Shown here piece after piece: positions 48,580 through 57,625 of a DNA stretch of 64,000 nt. Location of the stretch: contig JAKJXP020000054.1 of the NCBI GenBank assembly GCA_022225965.2, forward strand, positions 248,001 through 312,000. Reading direction: 5' to 3'. Position numbers and translations under genes: made by a program. The notes beneath the pieces were generated by a model. The model was given only the letters and a program-made list of their open reading frames with translations, made no database searches and had not been told where the DNA came from. Numbering within the stretch: position 1 is the first letter of the stretch; each line of letters begins with the position of its first letter. Source of the DNA: Diatrype stigma (lineage: Eukaryota; Ascomycota; Sordariomycetes; Xylariales; Diatrypaceae).

Positions 48580-49611
48580 TTAGCGGCATCGTCGTCAGAA
48601 GTCGTGCTTCTGTCTGTGGGGCACGTCTCTTTGGAACTGGATGGGAGTGTATGCTGATGAATGCTGGTGGATGGGGATGGTGGGTGGAAGTTTCACTATA
48701 GCCTCACCACCCACACCACTAAGCACGAACAATTACATGCACGTTCATAGTCGTCGCCGAACTTGTCGCCACCCCTTCCCTCTGGCACCCAGCGCCGAGC
48801 GCGTGGTAGCTGAGGTTTAGGAGGAGCAGGGGGGCCTCATCCAGTCCTGACATACGGCCAATCTAGTTATAGGCTTAGGTTAGTCTGTGGATGACAGGGC
48901 GGATGTTAACGACACGAGCCTGCCAAGGTGAAACACCTAGTTCCGAAACTGACACCGGAGCTGGAGCAAGAGGACAGTATGATCTTCTGGAACACCGGTA
49001 CCAGTTTTGGAACTAGTTGGAACGACCAAGGCGATTGCTCGGCTTTGTTGGAGCGCTGGCGTATCGCAATCTCTCTTCCGCATCTTGCGTGGTAGGCGTC
49101 CCGGATTGGTCGGGGCGATCATGGTCGCTCGAGCCCTGGTCTCCTCGGCTTCGATCTGGCGGAACCAGCCCTCGATCTTCCCGGCGTGTGGTGCTGGGAC
49201 TTGGAATGAGGAGTATAGGGGTAGGTTCGCGATATAGTGAGCTTTCGAGGTATCGTGGGAGCTGTTTAGAGGAGAGGAGATGGGGGAGAGCGGGAGCCAG
49301 GGTATAGCGTGGGAGTTTGGCTGGCCTATCACCCTCGTTCTCTTTGTTGCTCTGGTCGAGAAACAGTAGAAGAGGGAGGGCGGTAGGGAAAGCGTGGGAG
49401 TTTTAGCGTTCTCTCATACATCTTACGTTCCTCCCCACACAGGAGAGTGTCGAGAGAACAAGGGAGAAGCAATAGCGAGGGAAGGTAGGCGATGCGCGAC
49501 TGGGTCCTGCCAGAGGAGAAAGACGGCAGTTCAATGTTTTGGACCTCAGTAAGCAATGAAAGCCAGGGAGGGAACCACACCAGTCGCTCTGATTCGTATG
49601 AATTGGTTGGT

Positions 49612-49720
49612 TATTACCGTGATCTCGAAGGCCTCGCGGTGGATTCTTTTGCACGTACGTAGTATCTCCGGGTAAATGGAGTTGCCGGTGATGCCTACGT
49701 CCTGAGCACTCCCCACCATA
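49612..49720 (-). pseudogene. Module GITGNSIYPEILRTCKRIHR
   Basis: Part of the decayed minus-strand tract. The reading resembles the ILRTCKxIxxEA motif of fungal 2EXR/F-box-like proteins (family knowledge, moderate). A diverged copy (MTGTSIHPEI, about 50107-50200) lies 0.5 kb upstream in minus orientation; their DNA matches over ACCGGCA-CTC-AT-ACCC-GAGATA. Confidence 0.4.
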
Positions 49721-51328
49721 GTACCCGCGGTCTTTTTGACTGGGCTCGGTCCGAATGACCACAGCAATATGCGGTAGATATCATTGCGTCCTTTGCCCCC
49801 CCTTTTGTTTGACTTCGGCCGGGAGAGCCAGTCTCTTGTTCCATAGAGGCGCGGGTCTCCTCTGGAAGGGTTTCCAGATACAGCTTTAGGGCCTTTCGGG
49901 CCATCCGAGCCTTATTCCCCTCGGTGGCAATGTCGTTGGCGCCGCGTGGTCCTGCTCTCCGGGATCATAATCGGTATCCGCTCTCTTGCTGACATCGCGG
50001 ATATTGGGCGAGCAACGGTCGGCGACAATGTATATAGGGATGGAAGCTAAGAAGAAAGGAAGCTAGAAAGCGAGGAAGCAACGAAAGCCGCGATGATCTA
50101 AGATCAACGGGGATTGAATCCCTCCAGAGATCCTCTGGTGTACCCGCTATCTCAGGGTGGATTGAGGTGCCGGTCATGAAGGCCCATGCGTAAGCTAACA
50201 TTTTCTTCTCGCGTTCAGTGTAATCCGAGTTCAACTCAAAATTCATGGCCAATGCTTTGCCGAGAGAGTCGGAGCCCCTTTCCATATGCACTGGCACAGG
50301 ACCAGCTACGAGGATGTGACGAGTCGAACTACATGCACCCGCCTCGATATGGAGAGCAAGTAGAGTAAGCCAGCGGCAAGGCAAATGAGGCAGGGTAGAG
50401 CGAGCAAGGCAGAGCGAGCAGAGCAAAGCAGAACAGAGAGAGCGGGGCATATTGCGTGAACCGGCTCTGAACTTCGTCTCATCGTCGTGGAAAGGGTAAC
50501 TGCCATCTTCAGAGCGTCCATGACTGACCCTGGGGGCGGTTTCCGGGGATTTAACCCACCAACACTGTGACAACACAGGGCGGGCATAGTTGGGCTAAGG
50601 CATCAGAGCCCAGCACCCCAGAATGCGCCAATCATATCTTTCTTGCCTTTTCGAGGGCACGGTTGGCAAAGGCCATGGCCGAGTAAGGCAGTCCAACGGA
50701 TTCTACCATTTATCGTTGGAGTTCGGCATATTAATGCTGATGTACATGAAGACGTGCTCGGGGACCACCACGAGCATATTTTTCAAGCAGATCTCGATTC
50801 TGGACGTAGGGATGATTCTCATCGAAGGAGTTCGCACCTCGAGATGAGGAGAAAGCGGAGCAAGAAAAAGCAAGCAGAGCCGAGCAAGCAAGCAAGTTAA
50901 TCTCCCTTTGTTGTGTGGACCTTGCCCCCTAGTTGCAGTAACGGGTGGAAGACTTGTGTGCACCCGTCCCGAAGCAATAGCAAGCAAGAGCAAGCTGTGG
51001 CATATCATGAAACACCATGTTCATGCCTGCCGGGCAAGCGACCTCCATGTGCAATGTTCTCGGCGTACAGTTCATTGATGGCTTGGGTAAGCAATAGCAA
51101 ACACCGCAGTGTTAAACAAGTAGCGCACACCGACTCGTCGGCCGGCTTCCGGAAGGTTAAGCACACGATGTTGCTGAGATATTAAAGTGTCGCAGTAATC
51201 TGGAGTTGATGAGCATCTTGTCCTCTCTCACTACTCCAGGATGACAATGACTAACCTCGAATAGATCTTTGATAAGATCACTATCCCATGTTGATTTCGA
51301 ATAAAGAGTGCACCCTTGGTAATCCATA

Positions 51329-51369
51329 CCGTGAAAGTCTTTTTCTCTTCGTATAGAGGACTTTCACGG
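51329..51369. repeat. Perfect 11-bp inverted repeat
   Basis: CCGTGAAAGTC (329-339) and GACTTTCACGG (359-369), within the minus-strand piece reading PLYEEKKTFTVW. Confidence 0.75.
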
Positions 51370-51936
51370 CTGGCGTCTTGGCCGACAACTTTACGCCGTG
51401 GGCAAGACCGGCTGTGTCCAGGCTGGAAAGCAATCAAGCTCAAAGCAAGAAGCAAAAGCAAGGAGCACAGGGTATGATGACGGCAATTTGGTTGGGTCCA
51501 AATATCGACGGTTGTTATCTCCCGTACGATAGCGGGTTGTGCTTTGTACACCATCCCTGGCGACTGGTATGCCCGGTTCTTATGTCCTGTTTCAATCAGG
51601 TGAAACGTCTCGTCAGTCATCTCTCCATTATTCCACGTCTAAGACAGACAGAAGTCAGAAACTCACTCTTGGTCCAGCTGAAGCTGGAAAATGACGAACA
51701 TCACACCCCGAGTACGATGAGCCAGGCCCAAGGTCCCATATCGGGGGTGTCGTCACGTGTTGAATGCTGGCAGCTCATGCTCCTAATTTGGAGCGCCTCT
51801 CCTGTCGCCGGTTGGGCGTTGGGGATAACAGGGTGTGGAGACGCAAATGACGATGCTACAGCAGGTCGGGGTGATCTCTTGCTGCTCCTCCCGGCCGGCT
51901 GCGGCTGGGCCTCCGCCCTGGCTGACCGTCTTTATG

Positions 51937-52064
51937 CCGCTACCGCAGTATAGCGTGAGCAGGTGTTGGAAAACCATAACTCTGTGACAGAGTTCCTTGA
52001 GTATCTCGCAATCTTTCTCATGCTCCTCGCTATGGATCTCCTGGCAGGAGTCACTGCAGTATGG
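51937..52064 (-). pseudogene. Half of a MYND zinc finger followed by VFQHLLTLYCG
   Basis: YCSDSCQEIHSEEHEKDC has the spacing of the second half of a MYND finger (CxxxC, seven residues, HxxxC), a zinc-binding protein-interaction module. The first cysteine pairs are missing from this frame and are not clear in the others. It is followed by a V-F-Q-x-L-L-T-L-Y segment that reappears at about 47.25 kb (VFQRLLTLYYMTVYEV). Confidence 0.5.
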
Positions 52065-52218
52065 GATGAGGGGCAAATGGCTTCCATGGACAGTGGCTGC
52101 CCCTCCTCCCCCATCCCCAGAAACAATGTGGCTTTCCGCCCGCGAGTGCTTCGCATTCATCCTTTTTATGAAGGTAATGCTCCCGAACACGAGTGTAAAT
52201 ATCTTCACCGCTGTTGAA

Positions 52219-52285
52219 TGTCGGCCCGCATTCCGGCCTGAACCCCATTCCGGCTAGAAGCAGGTGAGCCCGAATGCGGCCGACA
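52219..52285. repeat. 14/15-bp inverted repeat
   Basis: TGTCGGCCCGCATTC (219-233) pairs with GAATGCGGCCGACA (272-285) with one bulged C. It lies just upstream of the MYND relic. Confidence 0.8.
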
Positions 52286-52299
52286 TGATCGTGAGTAAA

Positions 52300-54652
52300 T
52301 CAACAGAAAATTGAGATGTCATGACTTGAGGTTGGGTGATGGTCGATGGTGAATTGACCAAAGGGATTGATCTTGTGGAGTTGCTTTATAGCCTGGCTGT
52401 CTTGCCTAGATGATGTTTGATGTCGTCTAATGTGGTATTTGGGGAGGGAAGAGGAACGGGTCTGTGGTGGGGAGTCCACCACAAACTCTGTGTGAGATTT
52501 CTGGGCTCTCTTGTATGAATGATGATGATACTCATCCCAGGAATGGCGGGAGCCGCCAAGGGAGACCCTGTTCTTGATAATCTGCTACTGTACAATTAGC
52601 TTGGGTTTCACGATTGCGTGAGCTGGATGGAGACCTGTGCCGGGTCTGGAACATACCTGAGAGACGTCAAGAAGTCATTTGGATGGAATACTTATGCTCA
52701 AGTGTTCTCATAACTGCAGCAGGTATCCAATGTGAATTGGGTTTGGGTGATAGAACAATGTAGATGAGAGAAAGTAGATGAAAGAAGTCGACGGGATGGG
52801 GGAAGTCGACGTAAACAAAGCTTGGGAGATGATGGGATCTGGGAAAGGTGGGAGGAAAGAAAAAATCGGTTTGTGCGTGGGCGTCCGCATAATCAGTCGG
52901 GGTATTTACACCTACAGACTGTGATTAGGCAGCCATGTGGGTAATCAGCCTGGGTACGAAATACTTACACTGGCCTAACAGTGAAGTGATTAGTCGAAAG
53001 AAAAACTCTTCCATGGCACGGTACCCCCAAGGCCGCAAAGGGACTCAGGGCTAGCCACAGATGTAAGGGTGGGAATAGAAGTACTTTGTGCAATCTTGGA
53101 AGATAATCGACGATAAGCGAAGTCCTATCACCCACAGCAGGCCTGGATGCAGATACATCCCTAGAAGGATATGGTGAGTACTAAGTATCGTCCAAGCCGG
53201 CCTACATCTCCCTTTGTATCAGTAACGGCATACAGGCATGAAGCTCCAGGGTACGTATACATTGCTTCTAAACAGGTACCTATGTACACAGCATCTACGA
53301 TGCTAAGTCACCTAGGAGATCTATCTAACCCTTGACGTCGACCTTCATTGTACTTTGGGCCAAGGCCTATGGACGCTCACTGGAAGGAAAGCTTCTAGAA
53401 GGTTCTGTCCTGTGTGTACTAGGGGCCCTTACAGCACCACTATCGCCCTTTGACTTCTGATAGAGATGCCCTGAAGTAGAGGGCACCCTCCTTTGATAAC
53501 TTTGAGACATACAGGCATGCTGAGCCTTGTGACCTATCACTCTAAAGTCCTTCAGTAGGACCCAGACTCCCAAGTACCTACCTACTAATAACGAGCCATG
53601 TTGGCCTCAGTCCAGTCGGTTCTGTATCCGAGACTGACAAGGTTGGACTTTTTCTTTCCGTGCTTCAGAATAAAGCGTTAATGGGTCACAGACGGATGTG
53701 GCATACATTTCATACTACTTAGGGCATCACAAGCCCCCCTCGGGATGGTAGGCGACAGAACCTAGGTATGTGTTTACAGGTGTATAGGAGTCACATGGCA
53801 CATACAACGTCAATCGTCACATCATAATAGCTGGAGAGCCACAAATAGGCTCGGCAGAATACCCCATGCTAATACGTTGGGTTTCCATGGTGTTCTTGAA
53901 TTGTCAATGCATATGATTCAAAATGCCCTGCCCTCTACCTGTCAAGTATGGGTCTGCTGACACTCCAGGACCATTTAATCATGCTAAAAGTTTGTGACAT
54001 TGTATTTCCAGCTACCTGAGGCACTGACGTCCTGCCTCGTTCTTGCTGGAATTTTGGTCAAAGAGTGTCAGTTTCTTGATGCTTAAATTATTTCTTCTTT
54101 TTGACGACGAAGAAGCTCCCTTGACTCTGCCTCCGAGGCTTAGGGGAAGAAGAACTGGCGTGATCGTATAATTGCAAAGCTGCTAGCAGGAAAACGGCAA
54201 TGTATATTGAAGGAACCTATGCTACAGTGTAGTATTACAAAGTGGCTGCCTGGGTGTGGGCTGAACGGCCAGGAAGCACTGACGATGCCACACATTGCGA
54301 CCTGTTCTCCTTTCCGGCTCCAGAGTGGATCACAACGTGATCTAGAACATGCCTCAGAAAAAAGCTCAGCGAGAAAAGTCAACCCAGACATGTCCTTATT
54401 CACAACCAGACTAACCCGGTTTCCATCGAAGTCTTAGTTAAAGACCAGCTGTATTTCCATTGTGCAGAGATAGTGTTACGGTGCGTGCATAGAGGACGCG
54501 GACAATGGAAGCACCCACATGTTGTCGGAACAGCGGAGGCAATCGGCCGGTATACACTTTATATCTATGTAGGTGGCGCTCTTCCATTTCAGCCTGGCCC
54601 TCTGTCACCTTCGAATGACATATATTTGAACAATATTTCAGAGTTCAGTAAT

Positions 54653-54714
<62 letters not shown>

Positions 54715-55100
54715 GGTCNNNNTTTTTTATTTTTCCCCCCCCCCCCCCCCCCCCCCCCCTCCTCTGGCTCCCGGCCAGTGCCACAACAGACAGAATGCTT
54801 CCTGCACCCCCTGCACCCGAAAAGCCCGTATGGTACCTCAGCCGCTCTATATCAAATCCCTTGCTGTATTCGATCCCAGTCAAACTTCTGCTGCGTTGTA
54901 GGAGATGTCCGACATATCTCCTCCAACGGTGGCTGGCCATCTAGGCGTCTAAGTTCGAACTGTTCGTACATACCGCCTACAAGTCTGTCAGAGGATAATC
55001 ATGTGGTAACCAGGGTGTAATGGATTGAGGTCAATCAGCTGGGTACAAGAGAGCTTCATGCTCGGGCTTTCGCCCTAAAAAGGGGGTTTGAGGTATGACG
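52300..55100. other. Non-coding stretch with an assembly gap
   Basis: No supported gene over 2.8 kb. The minus strand of 52380-52900 is pyrimidine-rich with a TATA-like word (promoter-like for the decayed tract). The G run and N gap at 54.65-54.76 kb are listed separately. Confidence 0.45.
54654..54759. other. 59-bp G run, 4-N gap and 25-bp C run
   Basis: Uninterrupted G from 54654 to 54712, then ACGGTC, NNNN (54719-54722), a T-rich spacer, and C from about 54735 to 54759. The order G run - gap - C run is that of an inverted homopolymer pair or a false join. Any frame drawn across it is meaningless. Confidence 0.9.
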
Positions 55101-55116
55101 AATAGACGACTATAAA

Positions 55117-56196
55117 TCATAAAGAGAAGATGGAAAGGAACTTATTCGGTATCCTCGGACAGGAGAAGAAAAGAACTACCACCAACATACCATTGTTGTT
55201 GGTCGGCGTCAACATCCGCACGACGCGGTATAAGCCATCATAGCGGATCCCGCGATCAGGGGCCCATTTATTGCGGGAGCCGGCATGGGCGCCCGCCCCA
55301 GCGCCCGCCGCGCGCAGGACGCGGACGGGGTTCCCGGTGCGGCGGGACGCCTTGAGGGCGTTGGTGCCGGGCCGCGAGGGCGCGGGGCGGGTGGGGTCGT
55401 CGTTCTTGTGGCTGTTGGAGCCGGAGTAGAAGAGCGTGTCGCCGTGGTCGCGGTCCAGGTCGGCGTAGCTGCTCGAGACGACGATGGAGTAGGCGCCCAG
55501 GGTGGTGTGGCCCGCGATGCCGGCCATCTTGGCCCCGTGCGCGCCCCGCGCCAGCGCTACGATCTGCAGCGCGTACCACGTCCCCGGCGCGATCCCGTTG
55601 TGCCCGTACACCTTCGCGTTGATCTTCGGCACCCGCGGGTCCACGATCCACACGATCCCGCCTCGGGCGCCGCGCGTCCGCAGCACCCCGTACATCATGC
55701 CGCCCCGCCCGAAGAAGGGGTCGTTGCGCGACGGCAGCGCGATCTGCGCCGTTGGCGTCTCGCCGTCTGCAGTGGCGGCGGCTTGCTGCTGTTGCTCGTC
55801 GTCGTCTGATTCTTCGTCCAAGACGGCGGCGGCGCCCCAGTTCTCCTCGGTGAACCTCTGGTACAGCGCCCGGGCCTTGTCTCGGATGTCGTCGGGGAAG
55901 TGCATGTCCTGGACGCTATAGACCATCTCCAGGCTCTGGTCTAGGCCGACCCGCTGCTTCATATCGGGCCTCACTTCGAGGTCCGCCGCCATCCAATCGA
56001 GAAACATCCGCGCGGACTTGTAGCGCCGCTCGAACTCGTCCCCGGTGAGAATGCGCTGCTCCCTACGGCTTCGTAGTCCGAGGAGAGAGAGGTTCTTGAT
56101 CCCTTTCCGTATAGCTTCGAGCCGAGCCTTGGGGTTCTGGGGCACGTAGAGGACCTCTATGGTCCTCTCTCCCGCCTCTTTACTTCCGTTCTGCAT
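55117..56196 (-). CDS. SRA-YDG domain protein, about 336-359 aa
   Basis: SRA-YDG domains bind hemimethylated or methylated cytosine, as in UHRF1 and plant SUVH proteins (family knowledge). Residues 1-125 are helical and charged; 126-150 are an acidic/Gln linker. The SRA domain (about 197-336) shows VYGHNGIAPGTWYALQ, HGAKMAGIAGH, AYSIVVSSSYADLDRDHGD, TLFYSGSNSHKND, NALKASRRTGNPVRVLR and RYDGLYRVV (YDG 319-321). No RING, PHD or SET domain is present, so it is a stand-alone reader. The open frame runs to 55117, but a donor GTATGT after TPTNNN (intron from 55190) suggests a further short exon; two possible acceptors both give only short tails, so the C-terminus is uncertain. ATG 56196 is the first in frame. 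Upstream lie AT-rich tandem repeats. Confidence 0.75.
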   Translation of the reverse strand: MQNGSKEAGERTIEVLYVPQNPKARLEAIRKGIKNLSLLGLRSRREQRILTGDEFERRYKSARMFLDWMAADLEVRPDMKQRVGLDQSLEMVYSVQDMHFPDDIRDKARALYQRFTEENWGAAAVLDEESDDDEQQQQAAATADGETPTAQIALPSRNDPFFGRGGMMYGVLRTRGARGGIVWIVDPRVPKINAKVYGHNGIAPGTWYALQIVALARGAHGAKMAGIAGHTTLGAYSIVVSSSYADLDRDHGDTLFYSGSNSHKNDDPTRPAPSRPGTNALKASRRTGNPVRVLRAAGAGAGAHAGSRNKWAPDRGIRYDGLYRVVRMLTPTNNNGMLVVVLFFSCPRIPNKFLSIFSL

Positions 56197-56504
56197 AGTT
56201 CCTCTTCCTCCGTTTGAGCAGTGAGATTAGGTAGTATCAAGTTGGATTATATGGCGAAATAGCAAAATATATAAGCATAGATGAGTCAATAAATTCGAAC
56301 GTAAATATACAATAGCTAGTTGGAAAGTACGATGATAAATGGTAAAAAGAGCCAGTGAAGTCTGGGAAGGGACGACTATATATATATATATGTCTTATGT
56401 GTATTGGGAATGTGAGGGGCCATATAGTTAAGGGTAAGCCAATCAGGGAGGCCCGTCGTTACCCAGGTTGCCAAGACATCAATTCTACGCTAGTAAACAG
56501 GTAA

Positions 56505-56592
56505 ATTGTAAACGGCAATTAACAAACGGCGGTTTATTAAGTAATGGCGATTAATAAACGGCAATTTATTAATTAACGGCGGTTATAACGTA
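56505..56592. repeat. AT-rich tandem repeats built on AACGGCRRTT
   Basis: Several short alternating units (AAACGGCAATTAA, AACGGCGGTTTATTAA, AATGGCGATTAATAA) follow each other, upstream of the SRA gene. Confidence 0.7.
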
Positions 56593-56829
56593 GAGGTGTT
56601 ATAGACAAACAAGCTTCATTTTGGTTTTACTGTTACTTACAGGAAATGCAGGTCAATCATACTGAGTCAGCAGTTGCTGTCTACCTTGACATATCATTCA
56701 GTAATTTCTCTGGTCTTACCAACAATCAACATCTAAGCTATGAGACTGAAGCATATTAAGTGCATATGCTGGTTCAAAAATGCCTGGCCCCTCGCTTGTG
56801 GTGGGGAGTCTTTCCTTCTCCAGGTAAGC

Positions 56830-57035
56830 CCAGCCAATCACCATTAACCGCCATTATGTGTGATTGGCTAATTCAGCTTATGAGAGTCACCGTTAAGTGC
56901 GGTTATGTATGATTGGTTCGTTTCAGCTGATGGGATGATCGTTAATCGCGGTTATGTGTGATTGGTTGGTTTGAGCCAATTAGATTTATCGTTAATCGTT
57001 AAGTGCGGTTATCTGTGATTGGTTGGTTAGCAATG
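56830..57035. repeat. Tandem repeats of about 55 bp with GCGGTTATGTGTGATTGGTT core
   Basis: Four units carry a GCGGTTATGTGTGATTGG-like core (ends near 56870, 56914, 56967 and 57025), spaced by CGTTAA words. The first is partly inverted (TTAACCGCC). Each includes an inverted CCAAT box (ATTGG). The GCGGTTA/TTAACGGC words also occur in the 56.5 kb repeats. The block ends just before a 99-codon frame at 57023 that I do not support. Confidence 0.75.
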
Positions 57036-57625
57036 AAGATGGTGCAGGTGTTGCCAGAGACATATTCCTGAGTCAGGTTGAATGCAAGGCTTTAATGAGT
57101 CCTTACTATGAGATGAACCTGATGGTTCTGGCCATGAGGAAGGCCGAGGAGAACAGAGCTTTGCACAATCAGATGAATATTTTGACTGTCAGAGCAGCAG
57201 ACAGCATGAGAATCTGCCTAGTCATTTCAGTCTCGAATAGGCAGCTACACTGCGCTAAAATTAGTATAGGGAGGGGAGAGCGGGAAAAGCAAAAGGAGGG
57301 GCAAAAGAAAGATGAACTATAATGCCTTCTGAGACATGGGACATGGTACCTGGTAGTTAGGTGACGTAGCAATAGAATACACCATGGAAAAAGGAGATGT
57401 ACTACATAAATGGAGTCAATAACGGGCTCTTAAGCGAGAAGTTTACTCGGCACATTTAAATCGTTTAGGTGACTTTCTCATAAATGTACAGTAAATGCGC
57501 AATGCTTTTCGCCAAACGCCGCCTAGTTACATGGCAAACCCCATCCCGAATCTCCCGTGGGCCGCCCAATTCTGCGGATCCGTTTGCTCTTATTCCTTGT
57601 CCACCCGTTCTCTAATGGTGAAGAG
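57036..57625. other. 3' flank of the acetyltransferase gene
   Basis: A 99-codon plus frame (57023-57322, including ECKALMSPYYEMNLMVLAMR) is somewhat protein-like but has no partner exon or known family; it may be a relic. No other feature seen. Confidence 0.3.

Larger units (their letters stand above)
45600..52290 (-). pseudogene. Decayed multi-exon minus-strand gene tract (MYND-type and SIxPEI-module pieces)
   Basis: Minus-strand protein-like pieces occur in order but in shifting frames. They include YCSDSCQEIHSEEHEKDC (MYND half-finger, 52.0 kb), a piece with PLYEEKKTFTVWITK (51.35 kb), INELYAENIAHGGRLPG (51.05 kb), NMLVVVPEHVFMYISINM (50.75 kb), MTGTSIHPEI (50.15 kb), GITGNSIYPEILRTCKRIHR (49.65 kb), GKIEGWFRQIEAEETRARAT (49.2 kb), GIDRIALFLIKAHQGRK (47.5 kb), FQRLLTLYYMTVYEVDVARI (47.25 kb) and KKPDDDRPKKPGKAEQSS (45.7 kb). 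They are separated by pyrimidine tracts of TTGCT units with TAAC branch-like words. A TATA-like GCTATAAAG (minus, about 52385) lies upstream. I infer one or more tandemly related genes now largely broken; a living gene with many introns is not excluded. Confidence 0.45.

Noticed and set aside
54473..54901. 142-codon frame and its antisense containing poly-Gly/poly-Pro
   Set aside because: Crosses the homopolymer runs and the N gap; not biological.
55285..55921. Plus-strand frames of 139-174 codons
   Set aside because: Antisense shadows of the SRA gene.
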